Positions 16,907-24,853 of a stretch of DNA of 64,000 nt are shown here, one piece after another. The DNA is from Segatella copri (GTDB taxonomy: Bacteria > Bacteroidota > Bacteroidia > Bacteroidales > Bacteroidaceae). Both the position numbers and the translations under genes were made by a program. The DNA is taken from positions 1,382,001-1,446,000 of the forward strand of contig NZ_CP156891.1 of the NCBI RefSeq assembly GCF_019249795.2. Reading direction: 5' to 3'. The notes beneath the pieces were generated by a model. That model was given only the letters and a program-made list of their open reading frames with translations. It had not been told where the DNA came from and did not search any database. The first letter of the stretch is position 1. Each line of letters starts with the position of its first letter.

Positions 16907-18066
16907 ATGAAAAGAATCAAAATGCCACTCTTGGCAAGAATCATCATTGCCATCCTGTTGGTGTAATCTTCGGCAATTTCTTCAATGAAGCTGCCGTCAG
17001 AGCGTTTCTCACCTTCAACGGCATCTTCAGCCAGTTTCTGGGCTTTATGATACCGCTCATCATCATCGGTCTCGTTACGCCAGCCATTGCCGACATCGGT
17101 CACGGAGCCGGAAAACTCCTCCTTGCCACTGTGGGCATCGCCTTTGCCAACACCATCCTGGCGGGTCTTCTTGCCTATGGCACAGGCTCGGCACTCTTTC
17201 CTAACATGATTGCCAATTCTGCCCATGTGGCAGTAGATAAAGTGGAAGAACTCAAACCCTTCTTCGAAATCAAGATACCTGCCATGGTAGATGTGATGAG
17301 TGCCCTCGTTTTCTCGTTCATTGCCGGACTGGGCATTGCCCACAAAGGCAGCCGCACCATGCAGAACGTTTTTCAGGAATTCAAGGAAATCGTATCAGGT
17401 ATCATTGCCAAAGTCATCATTCCCCTACTGCCCCTTTATATCTTCGGCATCTTCCTGGGCATGACTTTCTCCGGCGAAGCCTACCACATTCTGCTGGTCT
17501 TCGCACAGATTATCCTCGTGATTCTCGTACTTCATATCGTCATCTTACTTTACGAATATCTGTTGGCTGGCGGCTTGTCCCACAAGAATCCTTTTAAGCT
17601 GTTATTCAACATGTTGCCAGCCTACTTCACGGCACTTGGCACATCATCATCAGCAGCCACCATTCCGGTAACTCTGAAGCAGACCTTGAAAAACGGCGTC
17701 ACCGATGGCATTGCCGGATTCACCATTCCGCTCTGTGCCACCATCCATCTCTCGGGATCAATGATGAAGATTACCTGTTGTGCGCTCACCATCTGTCTCA
17801 TCAATGGTATGCCGTGCAATCTCCCCCTCTTCCTCAACTTCATCTTCGTGCTTGCCATCTGCATGGTAGCAGCTCCGGGAGTTCCGGGAGGAGCCGTCAT
17901 GGCAGCGCTAGGTCCGCTAGCCTCAGTTTTAGGTTTCAATGCTGATATGCAAGCACTTATGATAGCCCTCTATATTGCGATGGACAGTTTCGGCACCGCC
18001 TGCAATGTAACCGGCGATGGCGCCATTGCTATAGTCGTGGATAAGATATTCAGAAAGGATAAATAA
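16907..18066 (+). pseudogene. SDF-family dicarboxylate/amino acid:cation symporter, single-base frameshift
   Basis: The first 19 codons (MKRIKMPLLARIIIAILLV) end in a stop at 16964-16966. The remaining ~370 codons continue in another frame (IFGNFFNEAAVRAFLTFNG...). Restoring one G in the GTTGGTGTAA stretch at 16957-16966 gives LLGVIFGN and an open frame of 387 codons including the stop, the usual length. The body is very hydrophobic with ~9 membrane segments and SDF features such as ALGTSSSAATIPVTL and the late ALYIAMDSFGTACNVTGDGA. It may be a true recent mutation or a sequencing error in a G run. Confidence 0.8.
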
Positions 18067-18075
18067 AAAATAAAG

Positions 18076-18111
18076 AGGTGTGTCATAAGTCCATGACACA
18101 CCTTTTTTTTT
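18076..18111 (+). terminator. strong intrinsic terminator after the symporter
   Basis: Perfect 10-bp stem AGGTGTGTCA / TGACACACCT with an 8-base loop and nine T, 10 bases past the symporter stop. Confidence 0.85.
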
Positions 18112-18238
18112 CAAAAAGCCACAATAGATACCATCTATCAACTTATAGCCAAAATCTTTCGTTTATCTATAATAAAAGTATTATCTTTGCAGCCGAAATC
18201 AAAATTACAAATAAGAAAATAAAAAAACAAAGAGAAAA

Positions 18239-18646
18239 ATGACAATGGAAACAAGAAAAGAAATAGCAGCAGAAAAGAAACGTTGTGGCTCACATAATTG
18301 CACACAGGCTGTGCTCTGCACCTACCACGACTTCACCGGTATGGACGAGGAAACCATCAAGAACGCCGGCAATGCCTTTGCTGCAGGTATGGGTAACATG
18401 GAGGGAACCTGCGGAGCCCTCGTTGGCGCTGGCATCGTACTTGGACTCGCAACACAAGACAAGGCGAAGTCTATCAAGGGCATGAGAATGATAATGGATA
18501 AGTTTAAGCAACGCAATGGTGTCACACAATGCAAACTGCTGAAAGGTGTGGGCACAGGCAAGGTGCTTCGCGAGTGTCCGCTCTGCGTGGCTGATGCATC
18601 TGAATTTCTGGAAGAGATACTGGAAAAGGAAGGTATTCAGAAGTAA
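18239..18646 (+). CDS. C_GCAxxG_C_C family redox protein
   Basis: 135 aa with the conserved Cys pattern of the family: CGSHNCTQAVLC near the start, GNMEGTCGALVGAG in the middle, then CKLLKG and ECPLCVADA. Such proteins are small putative redox or metal-binding proteins common in anaerobes; biochemical role unknown. A -7 box TATCTTTG at 18182-18189 gives it its own promoter. It is followed 8 bases later by a ferredoxin gene, so it probably works in a small electron-transfer unit. Confidence 0.85.
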   Translation: MTMETRKEIAAEKKRCGSHNCTQAVLCTYHDFTGMDEETIKNAGNAFAAGMGNMEGTCGALVGAGIVLGLATQDKAKSIKGMRMIMDKFKQRNGVTQCKLLKGVGTGKVLRECPLCVADASEFLEEILEKEGIQK

Positions 18647-18654
18647 GTAACAAT

Positions 18655-18855
18655 ATGGCTAAGTATAAAACAATTAACGAGCAAAACCGCTGCGTGGCAT
18701 GTGGTGTTTGCGTGAAAATATGTCCTAAGGATGCCATCAGCATCTACAAGGGATGCTATGCCCAGATAGATGAGGAGAAGTGCATAGGCTGCGGCATCTG
18801 CGAGAAAAACTGTCCGGCAGGAGTAATCCATAAAGTTTTAAGACAACCCGTTTAA
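18655..18855 (+). CDS. 2x[4Fe-4S] ferredoxin-type protein
   Basis: 66 aa with two complete CxxCxxCxxxCP motifs (CVACGVCVKICP and CIGCGICEKNCP), the bacterial 2[4Fe-4S] ferredoxin layout. It is sandwiched between the C_GCAxxG_C_C protein and a membrane Fe-S protein, gaps 8 and 19 bases, so the three are one operon. It probably passes electrons between its neighbours; partners are inferred. Confidence 0.9.
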   Translation: MAKYKTINEQNRCVACGVCVKICPKDAISIYKGCYAQIDEEKCIGCGICEKNCPAGVIHKVLRQPV

Positions 18856-18874
18856 TTTCATCAAATTGATTTGC

Positions 18875-19453
18875 ATGGCAAAACAGAAAAATAAGAAATG
18901 GAGTGATTACCTGTGGCTCATATCTGCCACCTATTTCATCCTCGGATTCTTCAATATCGTGTTCGCATGGCTCGGAGTCATCTGTTTTCTGATTCCGCTG
19001 CTCATGGCCATATTCGGAGGTGGAAAGGGATATTGCAACAACTATTGTGGACGAGGACAACTCTTCCTGCAAATAGGAAACACCCTGGGATGGTCGCGCA
19101 AGAAGGCGGCACCAAGATGGTTCTCGTCTAAATGGTTCCGCCATGGCTTCCTCCTGTTCTTCATGTTCTTCTTCATACAGATGATCATCCTCACCACAAT
19201 GGTGGCAAAGGGCACAGAAGATCTCCATCAGACCATCCACCTGCTATGGACCTTCAACGTGCCATGGCATTGGGCTTACCCGGTAGAGATTGAGCCATGG
19301 AAGGCGCAGTTTGCCTTCGGTCTCTACGGCATCATGCTCACCTCGCTGATTGTGGGCGTTCTGCTCACCATTATCTATCGTCCAAGAACCTGGTGCGTGT
19401 TCTGTCCTATGGGCAACATGACACAGCTGATATGTAAACTCAAAGCAAGATAA
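18875..19453 (+). CDS. membrane 4Fe-4S-binding protein (NapH/NosR-like C-terminal type)
   Basis: 192 aa from ATG 18875 (MAKQKNKKWSDYLW); the frame opens earlier only with a TTG. Four hydrophobic segments lie near residues 14-45, 85-110, and 135-165. Two short Cys motifs, GYCNNYCGRGQ (about 55-65) and TWCVFCPMGN (about 178-187), match the half-motifs of NapH/NosR/YccM polyferredoxin-like membrane proteins. Shorter than those relatives, with the C-terminal ferredoxin domain apparently supplied by the adjacent gene. Likely membrane electron transfer. Confidence 0.75.
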   Translation: MAKQKNKKWSDYLWLISATYFILGFFNIVFAWLGVICFLIPLLMAIFGGGKGYCNNYCGRGQLFLQIGNTLGWSRKKAAPRWFSSKWFRHGFLLFFMFFFIQMIILTTMVAKGTEDLHQTIHLLWTFNVPWHWAYPVEIEPWKAQFAFGLYGIMLTSLIVGVLLTIIYRPRTWCVFCPMGNMTQLICKLKAR

Positions 19454-19479
19454 TTTCAAGCAAGATAACTCAAAGCAAA

Positions 19480-20406
19480 ATGAATCTGCAACAACTCAAA
19501 TATATCGTAGCAATCAACCGCTTTCGCAACTTTGCGAAGGCGGCAGACTCGTGCAATATTTCCCAACCCACACTCAGCGCCATGCTGCTGAAGTTAGAAG
19601 AAGAACTCGATGTGCGCATCTTCGACCGCACCAACAAACAGGTAACACCAACGAGTGCAGGAGAGAAAATCATCCTTCAAGCTAAAAAGACACTTTTGGA
19701 GCTAGAGAAAATCACAGAACTCGTGGCTGAAGAAAAGAACCAGATTGGCAAATCTCTGTCTCTCTCCGTAGGTCCCTCCATTGCTCCTTACATTCTTCCC
19801 AAATTCATCAAGCATTACAGAAAAGATTATCCTGAAGTAAACCTCTCTATTCAAGAGATGAAATCAGAAGAAATGTTTCATGTTTTGCAAGATGGAGAAA
19901 TAGATGCTGGCATTGCTATTTCAGACCTGCCTCGTAAAGGAATACTTGAGATTCCGCTTTACACAGAACGCTTTTATGTATATTTATCGGAAGACTGCTG
20001 GCGCAAGCTGCCCGTGTTCAAGCCAGAGAATCTGGAACATGAGAACATGTGGATTATGAAAGAAGCACAATGCCTTCGCGATAGTGCCTTCTCCTTCTGT
20101 AAAGCAAGGAGCAAAGGGCACCACATCTATGAGTCAGGCAGCATAGAAACTTTAATTCGCATCGTGGATGAGAACGGCGGGTTCACCATCATTCCAGAGA
20201 TGCACCTCGAATTCCTAAATGAGGCACAACGCAAGAATGTAAGAAAGATAGAAGGAGATTATCTTTCCCAGAGACGCATCTCCCTATACATTAGGGAAGA
20301 CTATATCAAAGAACGGATGCTTAACACCATCATCAACAGCATGAAAGAATTTATGCCAGCGCAGATGATGAATGAAGGCAACTGGAAATATGGGATAAGA
20401 CTGTAA
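19480..20406 (+). CDS. OxyR-like LysR-family regulator
   Basis: 308 aa. Residues 1-60 are a classic LysR winged helix (NLQQLKYIVAINRFRNFAKA ... SQPTLSAMLLKLEEELDVRIFDR). The C-terminal effector domain carries CLRDSAFSFC, with Cys198 and Cys207 separated by eight residues. The same spacing and almost the same sequence is the peroxide-sensing disulfide region of OxyR, and it is followed by the family's SIETL...GGFTIIP block. It therefore probably activates genes on oxidation. It lies 26 bases after the Fe-S genes, so it may regulate them or be co-transcribed with them. Confidence 0.8.
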   Translation: MNLQQLKYIVAINRFRNFAKAADSCNISQPTLSAMLLKLEEELDVRIFDRTNKQVTPTSAGEKIILQAKKTLLELEKITELVAEEKNQIGKSLSLSVGPSIAPYILPKFIKHYRKDYPEVNLSIQEMKSEEMFHVLQDGEIDAGIAISDLPRKGILEIPLYTERFYVYLSEDCWRKLPVFKPENLEHENMWIMKEAQCLRDSAFSFCKARSKGHHIYESGSIETLIRIVDENGGFTIIPEMHLEFLNEAQRKNVRKIEGDYLSQRRISLYIREDYIKERMLNTIINSMKEFMPAQMMNEGNWKYGIRL

Positions 20407-20429
20407 AACTGGAGTCTCCAGTTTTACAG
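20401..20429. terminator. bidirectional terminator between convergent genes
   Basis: Perfect 13-bp arms CTGTAAAACTGGA / TCCAGTTTTACAG with a 3-base loop, overlapping the stop of the LysR gene and 14 bases from the end of the convergent DUF418 gene. Confidence 0.7.
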
Positions 20430-20442
20430 TAAACTTGAAAAT

Positions 20443-21582
20443 TTAGAACTTAATCCAGGTCAGCTTCTTCCAAATTCCCTCGAAAGGACCATGGGAGTGA
20501 TACTTGAGCCAGAGGTTGGAGAAGAGGCATTGCACTACCACCATGGCAATACCCACAAAGAAGGCATAGGTGATGCCGAGTTTCGTCTGGAGATTGAAGC
20601 CATAATAAGCAAACAGTCCACAACCGATGATAGACTGGAGAAAGTAGTTGGACAAACTCATCTTGCCAAACTGGCGCAGGAACGACAATCCCTTTCTGAA
20701 CCATTCCTTTCCGTACCACAACAATATGAATCCTGATACTACAAACGAGAGGATGAAGAAGTTGTAGATAGGATAAAGCCAATTGTTCCATGTTTCCATG
20801 TGGCGCACATCAGCTATGCCTCCCACAATCAATACCAGGATGGAAACCGCCAGCACCTTCTTCCACAAAGCCAGGTTGTTGTTCTCATTGTAGAACCAAC
20901 GCTTTCTACCCACCAGCATTCCGAGTATGAAGAGGCAGATAGTCTGCGTATGTCTTCCCTTCATCATACACCAGTAATAAGTAGCCACCTGCCCGTATCG
21001 CAGGTTGCCATAAGCATTCTCCAGGAAACTGCCGTGCTGATGACCATTATACATATTTCCATACACTTCTCTCAATGCCGATGCATCCACCTGCCATCCC
21101 GAAATGAGGGAGTAGATTTCTACCGGTTGGATAAAGAGGAAGGCAACCACCCACCAGAGCCATTTGGTAGGAAGATAACTCAATGGGATGAGAACCAGTC
21201 CATAGATGGCATAGGAGAAGAGGATGTCGCCATCAAAGAAGGCGGTGTTCACGATACCGAGCATTGCCAGGAGGAACATTCGCCAGGCGAATCTACCCGA
21301 AAAGCAATTTCCACGCTGCTGCTGATTATCATTCATGATAAAGAAGCTTAATCCGAAGAGCAGGGCAAAGATGCCATACATCTTTCCCGACAGCAGCAAT
21401 GCCAGCACATCTGCCATCCAATCATCACACCCCAGCGTATAAACATGTGCTATGTTTCCATCGTACATATTGAAATGCTCCACGGAATGATAGAGAATAA
21501 TACCTGCCACTGCTAATCCTCGCAAGGCATCAGCCACATCAATACGGCTGTTTTTCAATCCTAATGTCTTGTAAAAATTCAT
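20443..21582 (-). CDS. DUF418/YeiB-type membrane protein
   Basis: 379 aa with ~9-10 membrane segments. It begins with a short cytoplasmic stretch and RIDVADALRGLAVAGIILYHSVEHF, the acyltransferase-3/DUF418 entry motif. The C-terminal DUF418 block is present (GKMSLSNYFLQSIIGCGLFA ... GPFEGIWKKLTW). Function of the family is unknown; some members are thought to move or modify envelope molecules. A minus-strand -7 box TACCTTTG at 21616-21623 serves it. Confidence 0.85.
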   Translation of the reverse strand: MNFYKTLGLKNSRIDVADALRGLAVAGIILYHSVEHFNMYDGNIAHVYTLGCDDWMADVLALLLSGKMYGIFALLFGLSFFIMNDNQQQRGNCFSGRFAWRMFLLAMLGIVNTAFFDGDILFSYAIYGLVLIPLSYLPTKWLWWVVAFLFIQPVEIYSLISGWQVDASALREVYGNMYNGHQHGSFLENAYGNLRYGQVATYYWCMMKGRHTQTICLFILGMLVGRKRWFYNENNNLALWKKVLAVSILVLIVGGIADVRHMETWNNWLYPIYNFFILSFVVSGFILLWYGKEWFRKGLSFLRQFGKMSLSNYFLQSIIGCGLFAYYGFNLQTKLGITYAFFVGIAMVVVQCLFSNLWLKYHSHGPFEGIWKKLTWIKF

Positions 21583-21668
21583 TTTGATAATGTTATGTTA
21601 GTTATTATGAGTTGGCAAAGGTATAACATTTTATTGGAAAAAGCGAAGAAATTCATATTTTTTTCGAA

Positions 21669-21706
21669 TCACTTCGATTCTGACATATCCGTCAGAATCG
21701 AAGTGA
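21669..21706 (-). terminator. terminator of the HAD hydrolase gene
   Basis: Perfect 16-bp inverted repeat (arms start TCACTTCGATTC) around a 6-base loop, followed on the minus strand within six bases by a T-rich tract. The stem overlaps the last codons of the HAD gene. Confidence 0.75.
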
Positions 21707-22303
21707 AAGCCAATCATCGAACTTCACGTTCTGGAAGGTATGGATGCCCAGCTTCTCGGCAGCCTCACAGTTTTCCTTCAGATCATCAATGAAGAGGGTT
21801 TCATCGGGATTGATGTTCGCCTGCCTGATTACCTCCTCATAGATGTGGACATCAGGCTTAGCCAAATGCATTCGCTGAGAGAGGAAACAGTGCCCGAAAT
21901 AATCCTCTACCCCATGGTTCTGATAAGGGAAGAGATGCTCCACGCAATAATCCCAGTGTATATCAATGGTATTGCTCAAGAGAAAGAGGCGATAACCAGC
22001 CTTCTTCAACTGCAGGAGTCGCTCCTTTTTCTCATCAGGAATCTCCACCAGCATCTTGTTGGCAGCATCGATGATCTCTTCATTCGTCACATCAGCTCCA
22101 GTCAACTCACGGGCTGCATCGCAGAATGCTTCGGTGGTCATCATTCCCACACCCAGTTTGCTCATCAACTTCATCCCCTCACTCTGAGGATTCGGATTCG
22201 CCAGTTCCCCCATTCCTATCGCCTTGAAAGCCCCGATGCATCCTTCCGGATTGAGTTTCACCAGGACATTACCTAAATCGAATATGATATTCTTGTATTG
22301 CAT
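21692..22303 (-). CDS. HAD-superfamily phosphatase (HAD-IA, YihX-like)
   Basis: 203 aa. Motif I DLGNVLV near residues 10-16 (one of the usual two Asp replaced by Asn), motif II LFLLSNT, motif III Lys in HLAKPDVHIYEE, and motif IV DETLFIDDLKENCEAAEKLG. This is the layout of HAD-IA sugar-phosphate phosphatases. Motif I here reads FDLGNVL, with Asp as nucleophile and Asn at the +2 site, as in YihX-type proteins. The specific substrate is unknown. It is monocistronic, with a downstream terminator. Confidence 0.8.
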   Translation of the reverse strand: MQYKNIIFDLGNVLVKLNPEGCIGAFKAIGMGELANPNPQSEGMKLMSKLGVGMMTTEAFCDAARELTGADVTNEEIIDAANKMLVEIPDEKKERLLQLKKAGYRLFLLSNTIDIHWDYCVEHLFPYQNHGVEDYFGHCFLSQRMHLAKPDVHIYEEVIRQANINPDETLFIDDLKENCEAAEKLGIHTFQNVKFDDWLSLRF

Positions 22304-22450
22304 AATCTACACCTTATTTTAAATCGCACTTTTAATCTTTAACCACATACTTACTGCAAAAGTACTGTAAATTCAGGAGAAAACAAATGATTTGGAAAAG
22401 GAATGGCGGGAATATAACATTTATTAGTAAAAGAGGAAAGCCTATGTATG

Positions 22451-24330
22451 AGAAAGATGGTTCTTCTCAAATTTTAGTACAAAGCCCCATATTTTATATG
22501 AAGGAGCAATATTTTTGAGAAAGTTTAATATAAAAAATTAGCGATTGTCTCCAAAAATATGTAAGTTTAAAGTGATCATAAAATATGACTTACAATGGAT
22601 ACAATCGCTAACAGATGCAAAATTATAAAAAAGATAAGAAACAACCAAATAAAATCCGATATAAATGCTTCTACGGTCGGAGAAAAACTTCTTATGGACA
22701 TTTTTCCTGCCATAGATGGCTTTTTTATCGCAAGTTGTGACTTCTCTTCCACGGAACTCAAAATGGTTCTCGTGAGTACGGCTACCCATGCCTTCTGCGA
22801 CCGTTGTGGCAAGAAAACCACTCATACCCGTGGCTGGCAAAAGAGAACGGTCACGATGTGTCCTTTAGGGTGTAAACGGTTTGTTCTCACCCTTTACATG
22901 CGCCGTTTTTACTGCCAGTCTGATAAACATATATTTGTAGAGCAACAGACGAAGTGGCTAAACAAATATGCAAGATTCAGTGTAAGATGCATAGAGTTGA
23001 TGAACCTGCTTCATATACATATGTCATCTGTGTCGACCTCCAAGGTCATGAGAAAGATGGGAATCACTTGCTGTCCAAATACTTGCATAAATCATTTGAA
23101 AAAGATCCAAAGACTTCCAGACAGGACTGCCAGGAATATAGGCATAGATGACTTTGCCAAGAGAAAGAGACATACCTATGGCAGTGTTATCGTAGACCAT
23201 GACACAGGCGAGATTTTGGAACTGATAGACTCTAGAGATTCTTCGATTGTGGCAAATGTCTTGAAACAATACAAGAAAGTCAATACTATCACTCGTGATA
23301 GGGGACGATGCTTCATTAAGGCTATCAAGCAAGGAGCCCCATCAGCACATGCTATCACAGACAAATTCCATGTCATTGAAGACTTGACGAGCGCAGTCTT
23401 TCCAAAGATTCTGCAGGAGTTTTTGCATAAGAGAATGGAGTTGCTGACTCAAGGTCTAGTTGGTCCCATTAAGCCACAAATAAGTAGAGGTTGGCTTTAT
23501 AACAGCATATATGCAGTCTTGGAATCGATGTGCAAGGATGCAAGAAGAATCAAGAAAATGACTGAATGGAACACTTTCATGGATCTTTATGCAAGGCAAG
23601 GACTGACTTTGAGTGAAATCCATGACAAAACAGGGTTTGATGGATTTAAGATGGGAAAGCTAAGGAACACCAAATATGAGGACTTGCTCAACCCAACGCA
23701 ACTAAGGGCTTACAAAGCCATAGAATCTATTACAAATAGGATTCTCTGTAAAAAGTCATTGGATTACTCTGTGGTTACCAAGGGGTTACATTCTACAGAG
23801 AAGAAAGAAATACTGAAAAGACTTCTTTTTCTACTGAGAGGAAAATGGAAGGAAGACTGGAAGGCATACGATGATGCCTACAAGGCATTTCTTGCAAAGG
23901 CAACTATCAGGAACGAAGAGTATGACCTTTGGAATTCAATAGTTCACTTCAACTGGAAAACCAAGACGGAGACTGTCAGATTGTTTCTGCAGGACTTGCA
24001 TGTTACCGATTTAGCCTATTATATAACAACATTTCAAGGCATTTTGAGCGGAGAGGTCAAAATGAACTTGTACAAATGGATTAACATGGTCATAGGATGT
24101 GGTAATGAGAAAATGGAAAAGTTTGCCAAAGGACTGATTAAGGACTATTCCGCCATCAATAATTCTATTGCTAGCAAATTGAACAATGGAATCCTTGAAG
24201 GTTCGGTCAACAAGATAAAGACCGCAAAGCGAATTATGGGTGGAAGAGCATCGATTTCTCTTTTGCAGATAAAGGTCTCCTCAAACTTAGATACATAAAT
24301 GTACCAAAATTTGAGAAGAACCAGAAAGAT
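22451..24330 (+). mobile_element. complete ISL3-family insertion sequence with target duplication
   Basis: Inverted repeats of 23 bp bound the element: left end 22459-22481 (begins GGTTCTTCTCAAATTTT) and right end 24300-24322, matching at 22 of 23 positions in reverse complement. Flanking 8-bp direct repeats AGAAAGAT lie at 22451-22458 and 24323-24330, the size expected for ISL3-family insertion. The element is 1864 bp with one transposase gene. Intact ends and duplication indicate a recent, probably still mobile copy. Confidence 0.95.
22595..24298 (+). CDS. ISL3-family transposase
   Basis: 567 aa. An N-terminal zinc-finger-like domain has CDRCGKKTTH and CPLGCKRF ... RRFYCQSDKH. A helix-turn-helix follows (MSSVSTSKVMRKMGITCCPN). 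The DDE catalytic core begins with IGIDDFAKRKRHTYGSVIVD and continues with DRGRCFIKAIKQGAPSAHAITDKFHV. The C-terminal Glu region lies in SNGxxEG form as LNNGILEGSVNKIKTAKRIM. Length and motif order match ISL3 transposases. No frameshift, so it should be active. Confidence 0.93.
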   Translation: MDTIANRCKIIKKIRNNQIKSDINASTVGEKLLMDIFPAIDGFFIASCDFSSTELKMVLVSTATHAFCDRCGKKTTHTRGWQKRTVTMCPLGCKRFVLTLYMRRFYCQSDKHIFVEQQTKWLNKYARFSVRCIELMNLLHIHMSSVSTSKVMRKMGITCCPNTCINHLKKIQRLPDRTARNIGIDDFAKRKRHTYGSVIVDHDTGEILELIDSRDSSIVANVLKQYKKVNTITRDRGRCFIKAIKQGAPSAHAITDKFHVIEDLTSAVFPKILQEFLHKRMELLTQGLVGPIKPQISRGWLYNSIYAVLESMCKDARRIKKMTEWNTFMDLYARQGLTLSEIHDKTGFDGFKMGKLRNTKYEDLLNPTQLRAYKAIESITNRILCKKSLDYSVVTKGLHSTEKKEILKRLLFLLRGKWKEDWKAYDDAYKAFLAKATIRNEEYDLWNSIVHFNWKTKTETVRLFLQDLHVTDLAYYITTFQGILSGEVKMNLYKWINMVIGCGNEKMEKFAKGLIKDYSAINNSIASKLNNGILEGSVNKIKTAKRIMGGRASISLLQIKVSSNLDT

Positions 24331-24548
24331 TTTCCTCAAACTAATGCCACTATTGCCACGCTCCAAGTTAACCAATTGGTTTTTAGCTATTTAAGCATTG
24401 CAACAAGGGCATTTTCTATTATCACCTATTGCCACACTCGGGCGAAAAACGGGGGATTCTCAGCGAAAAAGCAGAGGAATACTTATTGTTTTCGCAGAAA
24501 AACATTAAAAAAGTGGAGAAAAAGGCTTGCGGTTTCGAACATTTTTTG

Positions 24549-24556
24549 TATTTTTG
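24549..24556 (+). promoter_or_regulatory. -7 box upstream of the VapE-type gene
   Basis: TATTTTTG within TGTATTTTTGCAACC, a TAnnTTTG match, about 90 bases before the small coupled ORF. No clear -33 element. Confidence 0.45.
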
Positions 24557-24646
24557 CAACCAACAGGAAAACTTCCTGCCGATTCCACCTAGAAGCTTAC
24601 GACTCCTGTGAAACCACTTTTTATATAATTTTAATTCCAAAAACCT

Positions 24647-24724
24647 ATGACACAAGCAGATTTAATCAGACTCTACTTCGCTAAAGGAGATGTTTACAAC
24701 TCATGGAACTATTGCTTCAATTGA
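24647..24724 (+). CDS. possible interrupted small leader ORF (25 aa)
   Basis: ATG at 24647 reads MTQADLIRLYFAKGDVYNSW and stops at 24722-24724. After 80 bases of palindromic DNA, another frame reads VIDNPKYHPINKLAEI and stops at a TGA overlapping the ATG of the VapE-type gene. This suggests that a small translationally coupled gene was split by inserted palindromes. I cannot assign a function. Confidence 0.35.
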   Translation: MTQADLIRLYFAKGDVYNSWNYCFN

Positions 24725-24731
24725 GCACGGA

Positions 24732-24796
24732 TGACCGACACGAAGGTCACGAATGACCGGCGTAGCCGGGCACATTTGCCCAACGCTTCGGGCAAA
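24732..24796. repeat. cluster of three short palindromes
   Basis: TGACC-n8-GGTCA (24732-24749), CCGGC-GTA-GCCGG (24757-24769) and TTTGCCC-n8-GGGCAAA (24775-24796). They lie back to back, are GC-richer than their surroundings, and are followed by a further GGGCAAAG. They resemble REP-type palindromic units; whether they are mobile or form an RNA structure in the 5' leader of the VapE-type gene is unknown. Confidence 0.55.
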
Positions 24797-24853
24797 GCTG
24801 GGCAAAGTCATCGACAACCCTAAGTATCACCCTATCAACAAATTAGCAGAAAT

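Noticed and set aside
24376..24684. 102-codon plus-strand frame between the IS and the VapE-type gene
   Set aside because: Basic, compositionally odd product that spans a promoter box; no homology recognised and it overlaps the better-supported small ORF.
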